From: Ryuthela nishihirai
Lineage: Eukaryota > Arthropoda > Arachnida > Araneae > Heptathelidae
Assembly (NCBI GenBank): GCA_038380435.1
Contig: JAWZYU010000034.1
Location: forward strand, 1,470,704 to 1,534,703
Length of the DNA stretch: 64,000 bases
Reading direction: 5' to 3'
Shown here: one piece after another, positions 55,941-64,000 of the stretch
Layout: each line of letters opens with the position of its first letter
How positions within the stretch are numbered: position 1 is the first letter of the stretch
Made by a program: the position numbers and the translations under genes
Notes under the pieces: generated by a model
Databases searched by the model: none
The model's input: the letters and a program-made list of their open reading frames with translations, nothing else
What the model was told of the DNA's origin: nothing

Positions 55941-56459
55941 CTAGGATCGCATGCCCCTCACAAAGGAAAATAAATAAATTGGGATCACAGTAAATCCTAT
56001 ACTGACTAATTGAAAATGCAAGTGAAAGTAACAATCTGAATTATGAGGCATATGGAAAGCATAAACTCAAGAGCAAACAAAATAATACCGCCTGTCACAT
56101 AGACAAAAGTAAAAATACCTATTTTAAAATAGAAGAAAACAAACTGATAGGTATCCGCAGAACATACCAAAGAAAAGTCAGAAAAATCTACACAAATTGG
56201 AAACAATTTATAGAGGCAAAAAGAATAACATCAACTATACAAAACAAACTGAACCAAAACAGTACAAATAGATGGAGAGACTTTGCAACTACCATAAATG
56301 TACATACCCCCACGACTAAGATTTGGAGAATTTTTAAAAACTGAAAAAAAAGACACAAAAATACTGAAAGAGATGTGAAGAACCAGCTCAAGAGTGGCAA
56401 AGTTTAGGATTACAACTCCAAAAAGATCCATCTATACTAGTTATAAAATTTGCAAAATA

Positions 56460-57731
56460 CACTACAGGAAAAAAAATTGCAACACCTGGAAGGATTAATA
56501 CCATTTTATTGGAACGCAGGCAGCTGTTAGCACCCGGTTTACCTACTCGGTAAAGTGGTATAATTAGTACGGCGGAAAAGGCTATCGTACAGCTCTATAA
56601 TGTCCTCCTGAGGGATAGAACGCCAAATAGCGCGAAGTCACTGTTCCATTTCAGCGACAGTGGCTGGCACACCTCTTGGGTGTTATTGGAACTGTCAGCC
56701 TATCATTTCCCCAGATGTGTTCAATAGGTGACAGATCCGGCGAGCGCGCTGGCCATGGTAGTACCTGTTTTGCTCGTATATATACTGCAGATTAATCGGG
56801 CTGTGTGGGGATAGGCGTTATCTTGCTGGAAAAAGATTCCGTGCTGCTGAACAAATGGGACAGCCACTGGCTCAAAATGTTAGTAACATATCGTTGGGCA
56901 ATTAGAGATCCCCTTATGATGACCCCTGACCCAGATGTCTCACTAATGGCACTCCACACCAAGGCACCAGGTGTTGGAGCTGTGTGATGATGTTGCACAC
57001 ACTGGATGCCGTTCCTTTCCCCTGGATAACGGCAAACACGTTGTCTGCCGTCGTGCTCACCAAGACAAAACGAGATTCGTCACTAAATACCACTCTTGTT
57101 CGTTCCAGTTCTGTCTGAGGCGACACCACTGAAGACATGCTTGCACGTGGGCAGATGTGAGAGGCAAACGCAGTGCTGGTCGATAGGCTCGCAATGAAAA
57201 CTGCAAAAGCCTGTTTACCGTCCGCCTGGTTGGCATTCGACGTGTTACCCTTTGCAGTTGTCTTGTAGTCGCGAATCTGGCACGCAATGGTGGTCCTGTC
57301 GCTTCAGGTCATACATCGTCTTCCTGATCGTTGTCGACGTGTGCTGGATCCTTCTTGAACCCACTGGCGCCATATGTGTACGATGGTGTTGGGATTGCGA
57401 CCAACAAGAATGGCCACATCTCTGTACCATAAACTAGCTTCTCTAAGGCTGATGATTCTTCCACTCTCAAAGTCTGTTAACTGTTGCAACGACTGTCGAC
57501 GTCTGCGTAAGTGCATATTTAGCGGTTTAGAAGAATTTCCACAAAGCTTTGGTTGCCTTTATTTATGTTTGACTGCTCTGCACATGTGACGTCAGTTCGC
57601 GCCTATCCAATCATTTTGATCGTCCTGAAAACCTAATCATTTCCATTCAATTCCATATACTATCGCCTCCTTAAATTTCGACACTTTTGCATAACATCTT
57701 GCAAGTGTTGCATTTTTTATTTCCTGTAGTG
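56460..57731. mobile_element. Tc1-like element with TA target duplication, 1,272 bp
   Basis: Ends CACTACAGGAAAAAAAATTG (56460) and, inverted, CACTACAGGAAATAAAAAAT (from 57731), each followed by CAACAC. TA dinucleotides at 56458-56459 and 57732-57733 give the expected TA duplication. It sits inside the LINE at 55950-58865. Confidence 0.92.
56560..57516 (-). pseudogene. Tc1-like DD34E transposase
   Basis: From the ATG at 57516: LQQLTDFESGRIISLREASL, WYRDVAILVGRNPNTIVHIW and RQWVQEGSSTRRQRSGR form the paired-type DNA-binding part, with RQLQRVTRRMPTRRTVNRLL following in another frame. The catalytic region has VVFSDESRFVL (first Asp, about 57088), FFQQDNAYPHTARL (second Asp, about 56820) and PWPARSPDLSPIEHIWG (Glu, about 56745), so the DDE residues are all visible. 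At least three frame changes and stops interrupt it. Confidence 0.8.
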
Positions 57732-58865
57732 TACATCTTCACCTCCACACATAAAGAAGAATTCAATGAAGATGACAAACAAATATGCCTGCAGGTAAAG
57801 TAACACTTTCAAAAAATTATCTAGAATCCTCCTGTTACTGATGACAGGTATAATCTATTTGAACTTCAGATTGACATCAAAAGTTCAAAAACGGACAGCC
57901 ACAGGATCTGACAAAATATCCAAACAAATCATAAAAACTCTTAATCTTGGAAACCAAATACATCTCTTGAACATTCTTAATAAAATCTAGATATCACATG
58001 AATATCCAGACAATTATAAAATGGTGTATATTATCCTTATTAAAAAAAAAACACATAAAAGCCTCCGTGACTTCAGTTCATGGAGGCCTATTTCTTTTTC
58101 ATCCCGTCTATTCAAGACTAGAGAAATTGGCAAAAAATAGGCTGAACTGGTTGATCAATGCAAACAACATTCTGGATGAAAGGTCCATTGGATTTAGACA
58201 AAATAGAAATACTCAGGATAATATCCTTGATTTGCTAATGGCTGCACAGACCTGCCTTGCCTGAAAAAGACCTCTTACAGCTGTCTTCTTAGATCTGCGA
58301 GAGATTGATGAGGTGCAGCAAGATGGGATTTTATTTAAATTATATAATCTGGGACTTGATGGGCACATTATGAAAGTCCTACACTTCATAATCAGAGAGA
58401 AGGTAATACAAGTCAAGCTGAGAAACTACATCTTTGAAAAAACTAACCTCAAGCAGGGAATCATTCAGGGCAGAATAATTAGTCCTCTAATTTTTAACCT
58501 TTCTTTGCATTATCTTCCTTCATTCATACATAAAGCAAATATCGCAGATATATCGCAGATGTATGATGTTCGTAGATGACATTTCCATCTGAGGCAGTGA
58601 CAATTCACGTTGGAGCAATGAAAGTAAACTCTAAAAAAATCGTTAGACAGAAATACGCTTCAAAACCTGGTAGATAAAGATGTCATCTGAAAAATCAGCC
58701 ATTCTACCATTCGTCAGAACCAATAGTAAAAGACCAGTATATAATATTATAACTAAATAACACAAGTATCACGCAGGTAAAGGAAGTGAGATTCATAGAC
58801 CTAACCATTGATATCCACCTCAAATGGACTACTCACATGAAAAATTTAGAAGATAAAGGAAAGAA

Positions 58866-59960
58866 TCACCTATGCGTACAAAAAGAAATCCATGGGCGAT
58901 AAATCAGGTGACCTGGGTGGCCAAGCGATCGGTCCACCTCTACCGATCCATCGAGCTGCGAATGTTCGGTTCAGGTAATCACGCACAACAATTGTGCTAT
59001 GGGCTGGAGCCCCGTCATGTTGATACCACATATCTCGGCGGATATGCGCAGGAACAGCGCCCAGAAAAGTCGGTAACACTGTCTCGAGAAATATTAGGTA
59101 TTTCGGGGCGGTAGCAAGTAAGGTCCCAACAAACAGTCACCAATGATTCCAGCCCACACATTTACGGCAAAACGATGTTGCGCAGCGTGACTTCTCGTAC
59201 CATGGCGGGTTGTCGTAAGCCCACACATGTGAATTGTGTGTATTGAACACACCTTCACGAGTGAATGAAGCTTCATCTGAAAAAAGGGCAGAAGCTAGAA
59301 AACTGGGGTCCACGGCACCTTTCTGCATGAACCATTGTGCAAATTCCACACGCTTCGGATAATCGTCAGGATCCTTACCATCTGCAAAGGGTGCAGTAAC
59401 TGCACCCTTTGCAGATGGTAAGGATGGACACGTTCCTCGTGCAGTATCCGCCACACTGCTGACTGAGAGACCCCAAGCTGCTGAGCAATAGCTCGTGTGC
59501 TGGTATTCGGATTATCTTCGATGGACTGTAGGACTTGTTCTGCGACGTTGACAGTCCGCGTCAGTCGTCTTCTGCCCGTATCCTGCATGTTGCTGCGCAG
59601 TGAACCATGTTCGCGCAGATTGCGATGCACACGTTTGATGCTGCGGTATTCTTATGTTGGGGTATCGGTCTTCGTAAACTTGCCTAGCTCGGCGGCCACT
59701 TTCGCCAGCTGCCCCATATGCGAGATGCATATCCGCTAGCTCTTGATGCGTAAAACGATTCATCTTATCACTAGTAAGTCAGCTCGTACACTGATGACAG
59801 CGGGAGTGGTCGGGCGAGCTGTACACTGGTTGGGTACACACAGCGCCCTCTACATACGCATGCGTACATTTGCGGACATACTTTCCTATGTGAAATCGGT
59901 TTCCTGACGTATTCCCTACCTCCCCACGAAATTTGAACGATAAGTTTTGAATCACCCTGT
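58866..59960 (-). mobile_element. Mariner-like element with DUF4817-type head, 3'-truncated
   Basis: The terminal sequence TACAGGGTGATTCAAAACTT starts at about 59961 on the minus strand. The transposase begins at about 59763: MNRFTHQELADMHLAYGAAG, then ARQVYEDRYPNIRIPQHQT (DUF4817-like head), RTVNVAEQVLQSIEDNPNTS, RAIAQQLGVSQSAVWRILHE (second HTH), then after a break VEFAQWFMQKGAVD, FSDEASFTREGVFN (first Asp), WYQHDGAPAHS (second Asp) and PPRSPDLSPMDFFLYA (third acidic position). It is cut immediately after this motif at about 58866. Breaks coincide with an inverted duplication at 59371-59425 and another frame change near 59100-59140. Confidence 0.8.
59371..59425. repeat. 55-bp perfect palindrome in the mariner transposase
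   Basis: Arm ATCCTTACCATCTGCAAAGG + GTGCAGT (59371-59397), one central base, then its exact reverse complement (59399-59425). It lies exactly where the transposase reading frame is lost. Confidence 0.95.
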
Positions 59961-59964
59961 ATAT

Positions 59965-60385
59965 TAGAGAAATAGTTTGGTAAATAAGGTTACCGATTTT
60001 CTCTGACATGACTAGGGTTTTTGATCTATAAACTGAATCTCTTGAATATTTGATTGAAAATGATACAAAATAAAGTCATAGTCCACAACGGAGAAGACCC
60101 TTTTTTGGCATGTCTCTAATACATTTTTTTCTTACCTATAGTGATCCCTTAATGACAGCCGACTTTCTGCAGTTATAAAACATGGTTCAAATCGCTTTCT
60201 ATCGTAGGTTGCATAAATGGTTACAGCTAAATCTCTAAATTTCTTGAAAAAAGTTTTTAATCTATTTCTTTAAGCAAAATTAACTTTGTATTCAAATTAC
60301 AACAGTACATGCCCTCGGATCTTACAGTGAAATACTGCGTTCATGATTAAAGTTGTTCTGTTCCCAACAATTTTTACATTTAATT
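59965..60385. other. Unassigned DNA
   Basis: No gene or element recognised. Confidence 0.35.
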
Positions 60386-60387
60386 TA

Positions 60388-60542
60388 ATAAATTTTCGTC
60401 AAGCAGCTACTTACCACAGAGCAGAGGAGCCTCACAGTTTAGTCGCCATACGCAACGTATGTGAGGTAGGTGAGACCATAGCAGAAAGACAACATAAAGA
60501 AAGAAGGTCCCTTTGATCAGCAAGCAAGAGTACGCTAACCAT
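60388..60542 (-). mobile_element. SINE family A fragment
   Basis: The reverse complement carries 'ggtctcacctacctcacata', 'gaggctcctctgctctgtgg' and 'taagtagctgcttgacgaaaat', a diverged family A body and tail; the head is largely lost. Confidence 0.6.
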
Positions 60543-60994
60543 TATTTGATTATTATTATTATAGATTATTGTTAATTATTATTATATGACATAAATTAAC
60601 AAAAGGAATGTTAACGATTGTTAATATGCTAAACCTAAACGATCCCATGTTGTTCCTATGGATGTATTGAATAATGTTACAACCCATGAGGTGAGTGTCA
60701 AACCGGATTCAATATTGATTCGTAAAATATTTGCCCTAACCTACTGATATGGGAACTCGAATTGAAGGTTTTTAATTAGTGGAATGGATCCCAGGCATCA
60801 GAAAGGATATTACTATTATAGTTCTCGATAAATCTGGCAATTAATGTTTTATCTTTTTTATTATTGGCATTGAGCCTTCATATATAAGAGGGATGAAGCA
60901 ATTTGTTGTAAAGGTGATTCCAAGTGCTTCGGACCCACTATCTCAATTAGGGTGGCAGCTATTCCAGATTTTCGCTAAGTCTTATGCCCAAATC
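60543..60994. other. Unassigned DNA
   Basis: AT-rich with (ATT)n near 60545-60570. No gene recognised. Confidence 0.35.
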
Positions 60995-61215
60995 CGTCCT
61001 GTGGCCAAGTGGTTAGCGCACTGATCTAAGGGATCTGGGTTCGAGCCCCAGGTATGGCTTGGATCTTTGTGATGTTTTTCTGCCTAGGTCCTGCCATCCT
61101 CACAGACCTACTATGGCGTATAAACTGACAGGCTCCTGTCAAACCTCTATCGCCACCAGCTGCTTAGGGAAGCTTATTGATTGAGCTTCCCTCGAGTTGT
61201 TGAGGGAATATTTAT
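60995..61215 (+). mobile_element. SINE family A
   Basis: Head 'cctgtggccaagtggttagcgcactgatctaa...ctgggttcgagccccagg', body 'gtcctgccatcctcacagac', tail 'caccagctgcttagggaag' with an extra 'cttattgattgagcttccc' inverted segment before the final 'aatatttattt'. Confidence 0.85.
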
Positions 61216-61284
61216 TTTTTTTTACTTATCCCCAAAGGATAGCACTGACTTTCTGAATCACTTCGTTCCGTATATTTATTTTAT

Positions 61285-61485
61285 TATTCCGTGGCCGAGT
61301 GGTTAAAGTGCTTGGCTAATGTCAAAGAGACCTGGGTTCGAGCCCCAGATAAGGCATGGATGTTTGTGTTGTGTTTCTGCTGAGGTCCCGCCATCCTCAC
61401 AGATCTTCTACTATGACGTTTTAAACTGGGAGGCTCCTGTCAGACCTCTGCGGCAAGCAGCTGCTTGAAGAAGTATTTATTATTT
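61285..61485 (+). mobile_element. SINE family A
   Basis: Head 'ccgtggccgagtggttaaagtgcttggc...cctgggttcgagccccag', body 'tctgctgaggtcccgccatcctcac', tail 'aagcagctgcttgaagaagtatttatta'. The best-preserved copy in the window; it follows the previous copy by about 70 bases in the same orientation. Confidence 0.9.
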
Positions 61486-62815
61486 TTATATGCAGTATTT
61501 CTGCATTAAGAAATACCTACCTAGGAGTCCCAGATATAAATAAATAAATCTGGGGAGTGGAAGCAAGGGATTGCCATTATAGTAAAAAAGATTCCACTAT
61601 TTCAGTGGTCTTAAAATATTTATAAAAAAATATACATATGTTTAATAATTTTTCAACTGCATTCTGGTTACTAGCATTCTCTAGTGGGAGGGGGTGGTCT
61701 ATGCTTCGCCATTAGATCTTGTCCCTACTACATAAAAATCGATGTACCAAAAAATGCCATCTAATGCCTTGAAAGCAAGTGTACAGAACAAAACAAATTT
61801 GTACTTGTGGTGAGATTCTGTCATTCTCCTCAACCATTCAGCCATTGCACTGCCTCCTTTCTGGTCCAGGCGTCTAGTGGTGCAGACATAAGAGTTCTCC
61901 CTCTAACTGTATATAGAACTCTGTGGCCCGTATATTTTTACCATAGTGACAGCCAACTTTTCTAGTTATTACAAACGTGTTCTACCGTAAGATTCACAAA
62001 TAACCAAGATAAATTGCTCTTAATTTCTTAAAATAAGCTTCTTAAATCTACTTTTTTAAGTGAAATTATCTTTGTAGTTCATGATTAAGATTATTCTATT
62101 CGCTCTTGCCAGTCAAATGATCAGCTGGCATTGCTGATCATTTCGGAGCAGACCCTGGATGCTCGTTGGCTCAAGTTGATATTGGCATCCCCCTCCCCCC
62201 CCCCCCTCCCTTCCCTTATCACAGCTTCTGCACAGTCGACTGACTTAGTCTGTGAGAATTGAAACATTTTTCGCTTGCAGTACGTAAAATATTGCTGAAA
62301 TAAATCGAGTTCTATATAGGATGCACAAATCGTTACAACAATTAATTATTATTAATTAATAATTAATTAAGATAAATTTTAATTTCTTTCCTGTAACTTT
62401 TTTTACCATTGGTTTGGTTTCATCTTTTTCTTTCTATTTATAAGTTGCAATTTGAATGTAATTTTCTTTTCTAGCAGTGTTCCCCTCCGCATAATGAATC
62501 TGCCCGAAAAAACTTTCGTTATGTGAAATATTTGTTATGCGAATTTCTGAAATACATGTTAGGGTCATAATTCGTTCGAAGATCATTGTAAGTTAACCTT
62601 TTTGACCTTTGCACCATAGTTTATAAAATTTTAACACTAAATTATTACAACGTAAGAAAATGACACAAAATAAAGATTAATAGAAATATGATCAAAACAA
62701 ATCAATAAATAAAGCATAAAGAGTAAGCAATAATTAACACTAAAGCAATCTTAGGTTAAAAAGATAACCGGGTTAAGGGAGAAGTTGCAGTAGAAAAATA
62801 ACAATTTTTGAAAGT
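61486..62815. other. Unassigned DNA
   Basis: Contains a C-rich run at about 62190-62215 and a TTAATTAATAATTAATTAA tract near 62342 that recalls the Polinton end without its other landmarks. No gene recognised. Confidence 0.4.
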
Positions 62816-62817
62816 TG

Positions 62818-63170
62818 AGTTGTTTTACCTCTAAGCGGCACTTTTTCACACAAAGAGCCAAATGTCCAGGTCACAAGGACCCAATGACTCAATATTAGGG
62901 AAGGGCGACCCATTGGATGACTGTTAGGAGATAGATTGAAGCGTTGCATGAAGTGTGTTCCTTAATGGGCAAACGGAAAGGCTCTCCTGCAGATCGCTTT
63001 ACATCCCACCTGACGAGCAGAGTCCTTTCTTAACCCAGGTTGTCCCTTTTCTGAGCAAGGGCAGGGCGAGGTTTAACGGAGATAAATCTCAACACTGGCA
63101 CAGGTTGGATTCGAACCTACGAATGGCAGATTACGAGAATGGCGGGCTAACGACTGAGCGCACACGTGCA
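62818..63170 (-). mobile_element. Diverged SINE family B
   Basis: The reverse complement reads head 'tcagtcgttagcccgccattctcgtaatctgccattcgtaggttcgaatcc' and body to 'gccgcttagaggtaaaacaac'. About a fifth of bases differ from the 49.6-kb copy, so this is an old insertion. Confidence 0.75.
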
Positions 63171-64000
63171 CTTGAAATAACGTTTCCTATGCCTGCCATG
63201 CGTTCGATCAAGTGCAAACTATCTTGTGCAGAGCTGGATATGAACACACAACTCCTAATAACATGTCAGGTACTCCGACCACTGAGCAACCGGCCTTTGA
63301 ATGAGAATCTCCTTGCATTGCGACAGCTGAGGAATTGGAGCTGGTGCAAGTATGGGATTTAGAAAAGTTCCTGGATGATGATAGTATCACACTCAGATTC
63401 CCCGATCCTTTGCAACTGAGTGTGATGTCCCTCTCTGACTATACCTGGTCAACTGCAATTTTTGTATGTTAGCTCTATATTGTTACTTTTGCCGAGTTCA
63501 CTGCCAAACATAAAAACAATTCTGTAGAGATGATAAACAACAAGTGGAAACAGATGGCCGAAAAACAACCCTAAAATAGAATACGAGAACAATGGGAAAG
63601 CGCAGTGGAAGACACACAGTCCCTACTACACAATTAAGTTACGCATCAGTTTGTGGAAAGGAAATAGTGGATGACAAGTTTAATGATTACATGGTAATCC
63701 ATGGCCAAGTTGTCCTTATTTTTGGAACAGTCCGAGTCCTTAGGGCAATTGGATGGAGCAACGAGATGACAAGTATGAAATATTAGGGACATTATTAAAT
63801 GGCCAACTGCATCTCCAACTCTGATAAACAAAATCTGTTCATGTCCTGTGAATCCTATCTATGTCACCTGGAACAATTCTAGCAAACAGCAAATGGGCCC
63901 TTCCAGTCGGTTTCCCCGAGAGAACTTTACATCACTTCATTAGGAAAACGTGCAGAAACCAAACACCTGAGCATGCTCAAGGCGAGTCCATGCTCCAAAA
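63171..64000. other. Unassigned DNA at the window edge
   Basis: Frames at 62955-63362 and 63592-63786 show no domain; the first overlaps a SINE. Confidence 0.35.

Larger units (their letters stand above)
55950..58865 (+). mobile_element. I-clade LINE remnant interrupted by a Tc1-like element
   Basis: Before the insertion: NRWRDFATTINVHTPTTKIWRIFKN (about 56265-56340), matching the linker RWRSFCSSINVFTPSGKVWKFIRN of the LINE at 1.9-5.7 kb. After it: TGSDKISKQIIKTLN (about 57902), RPISFSSRLFKTREIGK, GFRQNRNTQDNILDLLMAAQ, TAVFLDLREIDEVQQDGILFKLYNLGLDGHIMK, IIQGRIISPLIFNLSLHYLP, FVDDISI (about 58566) and FIDLTIDIHLKWTTHMKN (about 58793-58846). Frame changes are frequent. The downstream end is cut at about 58865 by mariner-like DNA. 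Confidence 0.75.

Noticed and set aside
55990..56431. Hydrophobic minus-strand ORFs (56006-56206, 56188-56400, 56231-56431)
   Set aside because: Antisense to A-rich LINE coding sequence; Phe/Leu/Val richness follows from base composition.
61288..61360. tRNA-Leu/Ser-like gene
   Set aside because: A and B boxes are present, but the sequence is the head of a dispersed SINE with a conserved non-tRNA body; the same holds for the heads at 380-588, 36370, 49619, 52940 and 60995.
62342..62365. Another Polinton end
   Set aside because: Only the AT palindromic tract matches; the 'gatgtcataggggaa' and 'cgccatctag' landmarks are absent.

Overview
This is a eukaryotic, AT-rich, intron-scale genomic window made almost entirely of transposable elements and their debris. 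The mix (tRNA-headed SINEs with target-site duplications, I-clade, RTE-like and Jockey/CR1-like LINEs, Tc1/mariner and hAT elements, and a Polinton/Maverick) points to an arthropod. A chelicerate is a guess, because no single-copy host gene is visible to fix the taxon. I see no bacterial operon, rRNA or functional tRNA gene.

Layout. 0-6.1 kb: two SINE families, a Tc1-like scrap, a 5'-truncated I-clade LINE with RNase H, an isolated Polinton-type end and a second LINE tail. 7.06-17.75 kb: a complete-ended but internally deleted Polinton, bounded by a 6-bp target-site duplication (TGCCTA) and long, unequal terminal inverted repeats. Its left arm carries a protein-primed DNA polymerase B pseudogene that stops before the polymerase domain. 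On the opposite strand lies a virion and integration module: packaging ATPase, adenain-like protease, two capsid-type proteins, a small basic protein, integrase, a small membrane ORF, and a gene with a PC4-like domain near the right end. 18-24.6 kb: SINEs, a mariner N-terminal scrap and unexplained AT-rich DNA. 24.6-26.9 kb: an RTE-like LINE.

26.9-35.8 kb: an 88-bp tandem array of about 84 units, flanked by diverged inverted repeats of about 0.3 kb. Inside it a 2.8-kb block is duplicated head-to-tail. The 88-bp unit resembles an internal stretch of the local SINE. The same stretch has amplified separately as an 85-bp repeat at 19.6-20.05 kb. 36-40 kb: SINE, hAT C-terminal fragments in opposite orientations and a diverged tandem repeat. 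40.4-43.9 kb: a LINE with a PHD-finger ORF1 and an endonuclease/RT ORF2. 44.1-46 kb: a second RTE-like copy. 46-50 kb: a 225-bp foldback element, mariner/Tc1 scraps and SINEs. 51.07-54.90 kb: a hAT element with 8-bp target duplication, into which a foldback element and then a SINE were nested. 55.9-60 kb: an I-clade LINE interrupted by a complete-ended Tc1-like element and followed by a truncated mariner-like element. 60-64 kb: more SINEs and unassigned DNA.

The Polinton genes would act together as a virus-like self-synthesising element: polymerase for copying, integrase for insertion, and ATPase, protease and capsid proteins for particle formation. Only the protease reads as an uninterrupted family-length frame here, so this copy is a fossil. 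The rest of the window records successive nested insertions and repeat amplification.
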